From contig JAIQDT010003861.1 in assembly GCA_021521415.1 (NCBI GenBank), positions 186,001 through 250,000 of the forward strand: a stretch of DNA of 64,000 nt. The letters run 5' to 3'. The notes beneath the pieces were generated by a model, which saw only the letters and a list, made by a program, of their open reading frames with translations, had not been told where the DNA came from and did no database searches. Position 1 is the first letter of the stretch; each line of letters begins with the position of its first letter. This DNA is from Bidens hawaiensis. Taxonomy: Eukaryota > Streptophyta > Magnoliopsida > Asterales > Asteraceae. Positions 55,206 through 64,000 of this stretch are shown here, in pieces. The position numbers and the translations under genes are program-made.

Positions 55206-57790
55206 ATGTCTCACGATCTTGAATTGTTAAAGAATAACTTTATGCTTGAAAATGAGGTTGGAACTACAACCAAACCACCGAAACTGTTAACATCTGAAAG
55301 ATATTTTGAAGAATGGAAGGGCAGGTTTACGAACTTTGTGAGATAACAAACTTTATACAGGTGAGATCCATTGAAAATGGACCTCACAAGCCTACCACCC
55401 TGACTGCTGAAGGCCTTGTTGATGCTCCTCATGAAAGTTACTCTGATCTTGATAAAAAAAACTAATGATTGATTATCAAAAAGCATTTGGGGCACTAAGG
55501 TTATGTTTATTTTTGCTTAATAGATCTACAATGGGCTTATTTCTGCAGGCGCGCAGATATAAGCCCCTGAAGACATATTATTTTTTTTTTAAAGAAAAGA
55601 CTTGAAAACTGCTTTTATGATCATTAGAAATAAGCTAATATCCAACTTCTTCACACTTTTTCACATCCTACCAACACCTACAATCCAACATCACCACCAC
55701 CTACCATGCGCCAAAACCACCCACCATCCTCCAGCACCACCGCCCACCACCACCACCGTCCATCACCACCACGACCCACCATAGGCCACCACCACAACCA
55801 CCGACTAGCAGTAGCATCATCCACCACCACCACCCGCTTCCATAGTTCGTACACCACCACCTAAGTGTGTGTTTGGCCACAAACATCTCTCAACCCTTGA
55901 GAGAGTGCGGTACTGCAAAAGATCTTTGGGATGCCTTAGTGGAAAAGTTTGAATGGAATATGGATATGGGAGAAAGTTGAAAGAAAATGTTAAAAGGAGA
56001 ATTCAAAATGTTTAATCGTATTCAAGGAGAATCGGTTGCACTCTCATCAGCAGTTTTGAGAGACTAATCACTAGACTGAGAAGTGTTTGTATTATTTATA
56101 ACTTTTCTGAAATCAACAAGATGTTATTATACTCACTGCCCTACACATGGAACAATAATGTGACAACCATCAAGAGAACTACAAATTTGAACACAACACT
56201 CTCACTGACTTAACTTCTACTATTAAATCATTTGAGATATATGACAAGCTTTGAAATGAGCAACCATCAGTTCTCTGAACCATGCTGGTATTTCAAGAGG
56301 TTATGGTGTCATCTCAGCATTTCCGAGTTAGTCACATCCTACTGTTTATCCTGTTAATGGGGTTAAAAATTGCTCAAATTGCAACTCAATCTAATCAAAA
56401 CAAAGCTTTTGAAGTTGTCAATGGCTGGTTCAGGATCATCAACATCAAACTCCGTTCAAGGCATGGTTAACCAGGCAGTCACTCAAGCTCTCAAGGCTCA
56501 AGGCATCAACCCATCTTCAAGCAACAGGTGAAGCAGTTCTAGCATCCCAACCACTCAAGTTGATGATTCTCACATCTCACATTTCAAGCCTTTATGTTAA
56601 GTTATAAAGAGTTGTTGCAATAAAAATTGTTGCCTCTGTTTTTCAATCAAGGGGATCTCCTTGAGATCAATGAGCAAGATTTTGAGAGACTAGGTATTAT
56701 GTACCATATAGCCATGACTCTTCACAAGGACACAAACTTCGTGAAAAAGTATGGGAAAAACAGTCTTCCTGAGTATGACAACAACTTTGGGTTTGACAAA
56801 GACAAGCTTAGATGCTACAACTGTAGTGAGACCGGGCACTTTGAAAGGGAGTGCACAAACCCAAGAAAACATGTTGGAGATGTGAAGATTGTGGATGTTT
56901 AAGAAGGTGAATGTGATAAAGGATTTGATGATGGAAGTAAGAAGTTTGGTCGAGGCATTTCATTTGGTCAAAGGGGTTCACAAGTTTGGCTAAGGAAGTA
57001 CGAAAGCTGCTAAAGCTATTCTCACACAATCTGGTAAATCTGCTCTCACACAATCTGGTAAATCTGCTGAGCTGAATTGGATAGGTGAAATGGGTGAGCT
57101 GATGGACCAACGAATTTTTTTAAGATGGCGTGTTTGAATGGGAATGAAGCTTGATCAAGCATTGCGTCAGGAATCAGACCAAAGAATCTTGACATTCCCG
57201 AGGTACACACATACTTATTTTCTTAAATGTGTATTGATGAAGTACAAAAATATAGAGCTCATAATGTCGCTTTGATTATAGAAGTAGTAGCATTAAGTAT
57301 TAGAATCATGAGTATAAGAAAGCTGACAAGATATTTACCACTAGAATTAGACCTCATCATGAAGACATGGTGAACTTACTTCAAAAGTTATTTGAATTTA
57401 ATTTGTTGGTTGACTCTCACCGAAAACGAATAACTATTTTAAATGCTAAAACTGAAGATTTGAATTAGATCTTTCTCAAAGAAAAATAACCGTCGAAAAG
57501 TTTAAAATGGCGTCTGATAAGTTAAATGATATTATTGGTTCACAATTAGGGGTGATACAAAAGTCGAGGCTAGGATATGAACATGCAGCTATTCCTCCTC
57601 TGTTTAGTGATAACTATACATCCCTACCCCACTTTTTTTCAACACCCCACCCAAGGACGAAATGGTCTATGGAGTTGGTCATGTACAAAAACCTAAGATA
57701 TTCGTCCCTATAGTTCCTAAAATCATTGAACCAGTTAGTTTTAATATTGATTAATCTTGTTCAGCAGGTGATGTAAAGGAAGGGAAATCG
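55206..57790 (+). pseudogene. Ty1-copia gag, long composite type, interrupted
   Basis: ATG 55206 (MSHDLELLKNNFML), then PPKLLTSERYFEEWKGRF. A frameshift and TGA near 55340 follow; HKPTTLTAEGLVDAPHESY is in another frame. After an insertion (55507-55870) the frame resumes with RECGTAKDLWDALVEKF. The CCHC knuckle is CYNCSETGHFEREC (56815-56856). Then a coiled coil (NLLQKLFEFNLLVDSHR) and DKLNDIIGSQ...GYEHAAIPP at 57507-57640, the gag tail type frequent in Asteraceae Ty1 elements (recognition). Many stops. Confidence 0.75.
55507..55870. mobile_element. Insertion with hairpin and CCA-rich core
   Basis: It interrupts the gag frame. GGGCTTATTTCTGC pairs with GCAGATATAAGCCC (55533-55566) as a tight hairpin with one internal mismatch; 55690-55860 is CCACCAC-rich; GTGTGTTTGGCCAC marks the right side. 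MITE-like, ends uncertain. Confidence 0.45.
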
Positions 57791-57819
57791 TTGGAGAACG
57801 ACATGACTTGTGATAAAAA

Positions 57820-58550
57820 CAATGTTTTCAGACCCGACCCGGACGTCGGCCCGGACACCTTACCGGGTCAAAGGTCGGAGACCCTGGAGGGCGGACCAGG
57901 CATTGACCCGGATGATGTCATAAATATTTTATATATATTTAATTTTAATACAATGTTTGCAAAAAATTAATATCTATCAAAACGTCAACAGATTTTGGAA
58001 TTCCATTCTAACTTAATAACACCTTATGTTATAAACAACCCATTCCAAGGCCCAACAAAGAATAAAATGAAAACTACCTAAATTTATTGTCTTCAAGGCC
58101 CAGGTTCTATTATATATCTAGCCATATAAGGTTTGGTCATTTGGTTACTTTACGGAAAAATGAAAAAGGAACGATTGAAGAGGGGTGTAACAGCTCAAAG
58201 GTCATATTTTCCATTAACTCAGAAATTCCACCCCTTCTTTTATGGTATTTGACTACATAGCACCTTGGATTATATACTGATATATCAGGCTCGAAGATAA
58301 GTGGATGGGGTGGAAAGCTAAGAATATGAATTGAAGGTCAAAGGTTATAGCAGATGAGAAACAGACGAAGGTTAAGAGCGGAAAACATAAGAAAATAGTG
58401 GTTTTACCGGCTCAACCGGCGGGCCAGTGGTTCCGGGTCGACCGCCAACCGCCAAAACCGACTTGGGTTTTAGAAAAATGGCTAACTATGGCAACTATGC
58501 TAAGCGAGTCCCGGTCGGACTGGCAGGTCCAGGCCGGGCTCAAAACATTG
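57820..58550. mobile_element. hAT-like MITE, second copy, 731 bp
   Basis: Left CAATGTTTTCAGACCCGACC and inverted right CAATGTTTTGAGCCCGGCC form the termini; flanks GATAAAAA (57812-57819) and GATTAAAA (58551-58558) match at 7 of 8, the hAT target size. Subterminal CCGGxC-rich motifs repeat at both ends. It separates gag from the protease region. Confidence 0.75.
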
Positions 58551-58559
58551 GATTAAAAT

Positions 58560-59150
58560 GATGTTTTAAATTCACTTTTTAGTGTGATATGAATTTAAAA
58601 TCAAATGTCAACTCTGTCCGTATTTATACTAATTCTGTTTCCATGTAAAATACAATAAACTCACGTGTGGATGTTGATGTAAATTGTGACAGTGTTAATG
58701 TTGGCACTGATCATTTTATTTTGGATGAAAATGTTAATGTAGTTTCAGATAGTAACTGTGAAACTGTGTATGATGAAACTTTTATATAAATTTGTGAAAA
58801 TGTTAGTAAGCATGTTGATGTGAACATACCAAGTTGTTCATCTTCAAATTGTAAGCCTGAGGATATAATAGATAAAAACACAACGTTTGAAAATGAAAAT
58901 CAAGCTAGCGCCTCTGGTAAGAATATTCCACCAAATACAAATTCATTTTCACAAATAACAAATCATGTAAGAAATCCTCAGTCATTTTCACAAAACAAAG
59001 AAGACTAGGTCCAAGAATTTCAAAAACAAGGAACATGTTTCTACATGGGTTTTTAAGGACTACTCTCAAATGATGATTCACCAAAATGCTTCATATTTTC
59101 TGCAAACATGTACCGAGACATTTTATTCTTGGGACCACATGTCTAATTAG
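58560..59150 (+). pseudogene. Ty1-copia gag-pol linker remains
   Basis: Low-complexity Asn/Asp/Val-rich frames (VDVNCDSVNVGTDHF, DENVNVVSDSN, NHVRNPQSFSQNKED) with several stops; a linker between the gag tail and protease in this element type. No domain visible. Confidence 0.5.
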
Positions 59151-59774
59151 TTGTTGATGCATGTAGGGTCAATTAAGAAGACCTTCAATAGTATTTGGTA
59201 CTTAGACAGTGGTTATACCTTACATATGACAGGAGACGAATCCTTACTATTTGACGTTCAACTGTTTCATGGTGGATCCGTATCCTTTGCTGGTGACATG
59301 AGTTGGAAAATAACGAAAAGAGGAAAGATCTTAAATGGTACTTTGACTTTCGATGATGTCAACCTTATGGAACAACTCAACTACAATCTGCTCAGTGTCT
59401 CTCAATTTTGTGACAAACAATACTCCACTCTCTTTACTAAACATGAGGGTCTAATCTTAAAACCAGGTTTTAAAGTCCTTGAGGAATGGGTTCTGATGCG
59501 TACTCCGAGGCATAATGATGCGTACATTTTAGACATGAGAAGCTTGTAATCACGACAAGTTGCTTCATGTTAACTATCTAAAGCCTCGGAGAACAATTCA
59601 TCACTTTGGCACCGACATCTTGGTCATGGCAACTTTAAAATTTGAACAAACTTGTCAACAACGGTGAACATGTGAGGGGTGCCTGTCAAAAACTCCCCTT
59701 ACATTGAAAAATTCATTTCCTGTTCTAAATGCAAGCAACAAAAACTCCCTTACATGCCCAAAATTTAATTCTTC
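59151..59774 (+). pseudogene. Ty1-copia protease and GAG-pre-integrase domain
   Basis: 59151-59549: SIWYLDSGYTLHMTGDES contains the catalytic D-S-G, with Tyr at a position that is usually Cys in LDSGCSxHMTG; then YNLLSVSQFCD and the beginning of the pre-integrase block. 59560-59774, in a different frame, has SLWHRHLGHGNF and SCSKCKQQKLPY. The integrase core is missing because an LTR begins at 59776. Confidence 0.85.
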
Positions 59775-59775
59775 A

Positions 59776-60759
59776 TGATGTGCTAAAAGTAGTCAAATAA
59801 AAATACGTTAAAACTAGACACTAAGTAATACTCTAGACTCTTAAACTTAACTTAAACTACTAATCGGAAAGTGCACCGGTCGACTCTAGTACAGCTAAGT
59901 CCGGATATAGAACCCATGAGACTCTTTAAATTACGTAATTAGAAAATTAGACTCGACTAAAAGACACGACTATTTATTAATATTGTTTAAGGGAATTTTT
60001 TAAGCTAAATAATATTAAGCTAAAAGTAAACCTTAACTAATTAAATAATAAATTCTAATGATTATTTAACCCTAAATGATTATTCTATTAATAAATTTAA
60101 AACCCTAATTAATTAAAATATAATTAACTATTAATTACTTAGATTAAATCAGATTATGAAAGTAACTACCTAGGCTAGAATCCCCTAAGTTATGACTATC
60201 AATTAAGTAGGAAAACTAAGTTATGGAACTGGATCGTAATATAAACCGTTGACATAAAACCCGAGTAGGACCCTTGAACCTCCAAGAAGACACCTATGAG
60301 TTTCTAACAAGTTTTAAGACGCACCAGTAAATATCAAACTACCTTACGGTTATTTAATTAGTTATGTTTAAGTATCTTTATGGTGAAATCCAACCTTATA
60401 GCGCGAAAATTAAAGATAGCTACGTAGACTCAATTGACTTAATAGACTAAGTTGACAATCAAGCCTAGACGAACTCCTTACGAAGAACTAAATCTAGCAA
60501 TCCTGACCAACAAAGATCTATCAATAACCTATCACCTTGCAGCTTTCTAAGCTAGCAGCTCACTTTTATTTATTTAATTAGTTATATTGTTTCTATGATC
60601 TTATTTGAATTCAATCAAAAACTAGTCAAGAACACAGAGTAAATGACCTAACAAAACCCTATCCTATGAAACAATCAACAAGGGAAATGTCAAACAATAG
60701 ATCTAAGTAAATAAAACCAAGTAACCATACGCATCAGTTAAATCAAACTCAACAATTTA
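59776..60759 (-). repeat. Athila-type LTR fragment
   Basis: It starts TGATGTGCT, identical to the corresponding end of the Athila LTR at 12172, and carries AAGTCCGGATATAGAACCCA at the place where that LTR has its ACCCGCGGACATAAATG block. It inserted into the Ty1 pol. The right end is not defined; a CACTA end abuts at 60760. Confidence 0.45.
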
Positions 60760-61060
60760 CACTAGTACAAAATTGACTTTTTGTGACATACACCCTGTCA
60801 GGTCTATGTGACACTTTCGAAGAAAAGTGTCACCGTATGTATGCTTGAAGATTCCAGGAATGTTTTGGTGACGATTTCAGCGGGCTTGTGTGACTGTTGC
60901 GGAGAGAATCACCTCTTTAGTCACACTAAACATAACATATGTCACAAATATTAGTGACGTTTAATCGGAATGTGACCAAATGTACAATGTGTCACTAACG
61001 ATAACTAATAGTCACATGTTTTGTACATGTGTCACTAACGTAATTCTGTCATTTTATTAA
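60760..61060 (+). mobile_element. Second CACTA terminus with GTGAC/GTCAC subterminal repeats
   Basis: Starts CACTAGTACAAAATTGAC, close to the first nineteen bases of the element at 25607. GTGTCAC, GTGACA and AGTCACA motifs repeat in both orientations. No matching right terminus is found in the window. Confidence 0.6.
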
Positions 61061-61425
61061 ACTTCTAGTTCGTTACCCAGTTCTTAACGAATTGGGTTCA
61101 TAACGAATGAACCTATTCGTTACTTTATAACGACTTGGCTATTATAGAGAACCGGTCCTTGTAACGAATTGGACCTTATAGCGAACTGGTCCTTTCAACG
61201 AATTGGACCTCAATCGTTTGGTCAGGTTAACGAATTGAAATTCATAGCGAATTGAACCCTTATAACGAACCAGTCCTCATAACGAATTGGACTTAACTAG
61301 CTGGGGCTAGTTCGTCATTCTTTCATTATCGAATTGGCATACGAATTTCCTAACGAATTAATTAGCGAAATGAAACTAATTCGTTATCCTTCCTTAGCGA
61401 ATTGGCATAACGAACGGTGTCACAC
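61060..61425. repeat. AACGAATTGG array
   Basis: About sixteen copies of AACGAAT or GCGAATTGG variants, in both orientations, at irregular 15-40-bp spacing. A similar heptamer cluster is at 18090-18345. Confidence 0.8.
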
Positions 61426-61428
61426 CCC

Positions 61429-61803
61429 GACCAAAGGCGTAACATGCCGGGGTGCAACATGATTGGACAAATACACAAGACACTATTTGTCGGTCCCCTC
61501 GATTTCAGCTGGATCTTAATTAATCATGTCATAACTCACACAGATTAATGCGTTGACAAGAGAGTTAATGACGGGTTGCTATATTTAGAAAGATATCCGT
61601 TTGTTAAAGGCGTAATCAAATAACAAACATACGGTTGCAAAGAATAATCAAAGGTAGAAATGACACACAGGATTCACTCAAAAGATTTCCATTTATATAA
61701 CATTCATCATACAAAGTGGATAATCGATTTAGGGTTTTCTATGAATCCTAGGACAGCCGTCACTTTCAAGAAATATTCTTTCTTATCCGAAAAGTGTAAA
61801 GGC

Positions 61804-61806
<3 letters not shown>
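61429..61806 (+). repeat. Ty3 (chromovirus-like) LTR start fragment
   Basis: Begins TGTCACACCCCGACC, complementary in type to the LTR end TTCGGGGTGTGACA at 50664, and contains a CACCCCG...CGGGGTG inverted pair. Internal region absent. Confidence 0.5.

Positions 61807-61839
<33 letters not shown>
61807..61839. repeat. (CT)n microsatellite
   Basis: About sixteen CT units. Confidence 0.95.
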
Positions 61840-61842
<3 letters not shown>

Positions 61843-62930
61843 CCTTGTTTTTGATATTTTCTCAAATTTTCTTAAAGCATGTTCTTTGTCATATTTAAAA
61901 ATGTTTCATTTTTGGTTGACCAAATAATAACAGGCTCGTGTATGACTGGGTAATCACTTTTCTGCCTATCATTTGGAGAGATTTATCTTGAGACATGCAA
62001 AGACAACTATGTATCTCCACATAAAGATTAGCATATTCATTATGTTTATATCACCTTAGATTTTACATCATCATGGGAAAGCAACCATGCATGTTAATGA
62101 CTATACTAAGGTCATTTTAGCCTATTAATTCCATATGATCAGCTAAGTAGTCAATGTACTATCATTTCCCAAAAACACAGTTTAATATTCAATCACCCCA
62201 ATATCTCTTCATTGTCAGGTTAATGGCTATCCTGTTTGACCAAAAGTGGTCAACAGGACCAAACATACATGTGAATATATGTCCTTTCAAAGTCAGAGCT
62301 ATTGACATAGTTTTAAGTGAAGGAATAAGAAACAAGTCATAATTTCCCCAAATGCATTCAGTTTTCAGGTCAATGGATATCCTTTGAATCTGAGAGATTT
62401 AAGGACCAAACATACATAAGTGCATGTCCTTCCAACTGGGCAAATGACATAGTTTTCAGCAAGAACAACTATTTGAGACTTTTCAAAAAAAAAACCTTCT
62501 TTTAAGCTTCTTAAAAGCTTGAAGTGAATAATCTTATCATATCTCTACACCATTAATCAACTTGCTCATGTTTTGACCAAAATAAAGTATTTATGCAAAA
62601 TTCATTGAATCACTTATTTTGACATAAAACACATTTTGACATAAACAGTTGCATCACACAATCAAATCTTAATCATTCTTAACATCATCAAGAAAACAGA
62701 CTGTACTAACATTCAATGTATATCCTATCTTAACAACATCAGAAGATCAGATAAAGAACATATTCAAGTAACCATAAACATGTGATTACTCATGACATCG
62801 GACAAGCATTCAATTTCACCCAAATAGATCAAACTACTTATCATAACATCAGATCAGTTAACTTGATAGTCAATAATTATCATCAATTTCAAACAAATTG
62901 CACAGATAGTTACTTAAGCACCTATCAGTT
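61840..62930. other. Non-coding, probably 3' region of the minus-strand Ty1 element
   Basis: A segment of about 100-130 bp is partly duplicated: AGGTTAATGGCTATCCTGTT at 62217 and AGGTCAATGGATATCCTTTG at 62367, each followed by AGGACCAAACATACAT or CAGGACCAAACATACAT. No ORF supported. Confidence 0.45.
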
Positions 62931-62934
62931 AACT

Positions 62935-63115
62935 TCAAACCAGTGACATATTCAATCATTATTCAGTTGAAACATATTCAAAAACATATTCAATCAACAT
63001 TCATTTAAAACATATTCAAAACATATTCAATAAACATTCAGTTGAAACACATTTAAAACATATTCGATCAACATTCAATTGAAACATATTTAAAACACAT
63101 TCAATCAACATTTAT
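62935..63115. repeat. ACATATTCAATCAACATTCA degenerate tandem array
   Basis: Five to six units of about 35 bp, each with AACATATTCAA and CAACATTCAGTTGAAAC variants, just downstream (minus sense) of the Ty1 RNase H stop. Confidence 0.8.
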
Positions 63116-63182
63116 AAGGTGTAACCTCTGCCAAAATAATCAGTTAGCACAGAGAGACACACAACCAGGCACACATCCTTAA

Positions 63183-64000
63183 TCAGATTTCATCAGAGTT
63201 GATCATTCCCAGGGATTTCAGAAGAAAGTTGAACCTGGTTCTATCAAGTGGTTTGGTGAATAGGTCAGCCAAATTGTCACTTGTATCAACCCTTTGCATT
63301 TCAATCAAACCTTTTTCACTGCAGTCTCTGATGAAATGATGTCTGATTTCAATGTGCTTAGTTTTGGAATGTTGAACTGGATTTTTAACAGTAAAATATG
63401 CAGCATTATTGTCAATAAGAATAGGGGTGTTCAAGAAATTCAAACCATAGTCCAGCATCTAATTTTGAATCCATAGAACCTGTGCACAGCAGGCAGATGC
63501 AGCAACATATTCAGCTCTGCAGTAGAGATTGAAACTGTAGTCTGCTTTTTACATTGCCATGACACTAGCCTTTCACCCAAAAATTGACATCCTCCTGAGG
63601 TTGACTTTCTGCTCATGTTGCAGCCATCATAGTCACTGTCTGTATATGCAATCAGATCAAAAGCTTGGTTATTTGGATACCAAATCGCTAAGTCTGCTCT
63701 TCCCTTCAAATATCTGAATATTCTTTTAACAGCATTCATGTGGGAGACTTTTGGACTTTATTGGAATCTTGCACACACACATACAGCAAACATGATATCT
63801 GGTCTTGTTGCAGTCCGATACATCAGAGATCCAATTTTGGCTCTATATTCATGTTCATCTATAGGCTCCCCCTTTTCATCTGCAATCATCTTTTCTTTGG
63901 TGTCCATTGGAGTTGAAGCAGTCTTGTACTCTTGACAGTTGAACTTGTTCAAGATGTCCTTCACATATTTGCTTTGATGAATGAAAATCCCCTCAGCCTT
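63183..64000 (-). pseudogene. Ty1-copia RT C-terminus and RNase H, runs off the right edge
   Basis: On the minus strand from 64000: GIFIHQSKYVKDILN, then STPMDTKEK, then YRAKIGSLMYRTATRPDIMF. A TAA follows CARFQ near 63757. RNase H follows: Asp in YTDSDYDGC; Glu lies at a frameshift (STAE, then AEYVAASACC in another frame); a TAG precedes MLDYGLNF; Asp in LIDNNAAYFTVKN. It ends DLFTKPLDRTRFNFLLKSLG at 63183. Antisense to the copies at 16005 and 54250. The rest of pol should lie right of the window. Confidence 0.92.

Noticed and set aside
55678..55886. Trp/Gly-rich minus-strand ORFs
   Set aside because: Translations of the CCA-rich tract.

Overview
The window reads as repeat-dense nuclear DNA of a flowering plant, probably a daisy-family (Asteraceae) species. 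Evidence for a plant: an intronless Dof zinc-finger gene, a tRNA-Asp primer site on an Athila-type Ty3 element, Sirevirus-like Ty1 elements with an extra 3' ORF, a CACTA element with a Ptta/En/Spm-type TnpA gene, and plant-style introns. The family-level guess rests on my recognition of the extra ORFs and the Ulp1-like protein, so it is inference. Only one gene looks like an ordinary working host gene (Dof, 24187-24930); nearly everything else is transposable-element sequence, mostly decayed by in-frame stops and frameshifts.

Layout. 1-13956: an Athila-type Ty3 retrotransposon on the minus strand (right LTR complete, left LTR cut by the window), with gag, protease, RT, RNase H and integrase, then a 5.5-kb 3' region holding an Athila ORF-1/env-like gene, two small coiled-coil ORFs with their own promoter-like modules, and an ORF resembling plant-virus nucleic-acid-binding proteins. 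13957-21530: two Sirevirus-like Ty1 fragments; the Athila element sits in one and an 859-bp foldback Mutator-like MITE in the other. 21530-25554: unique-looking sequence around the Dof gene.

25607-42631: a 17,025-bp CACTA transposon with matching termini, 3-bp target duplication and subterminal repeats. It lacks a visible TNP2 transposase but carries a TnpA-like gene, a three-B3-domain gene, a Ulp1-protease-like gene, a GRF zinc-finger gene, a PB1-like gene and unassigned ORFs, most with introns and one or a few nonsense codons. Two of the captured genes contain tandemly amplified exon-plus-intron units. This composite element is the most remarkable object in the window.

42632-64000: MITEs in TA microsatellites, a LINE-like relic with a CCHC finger and restriction-like endonuclease, a Ty1 LTR plus gag interrupted by an RTE LINE, a decayed Ty3 LTR, hAT-like MITEs, a third Ty1 element (LTR, gag, zinc knuckle, protease) interrupted by MITEs and an Athila-type LTR, a second CACTA end, and a minus-strand Ty1 RT/RNase H running off the right edge. 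Functionally the retroelement genes would have acted as self-contained replication units; the CACTA genes look like passengers; Dof is an independent nuclear regulator.
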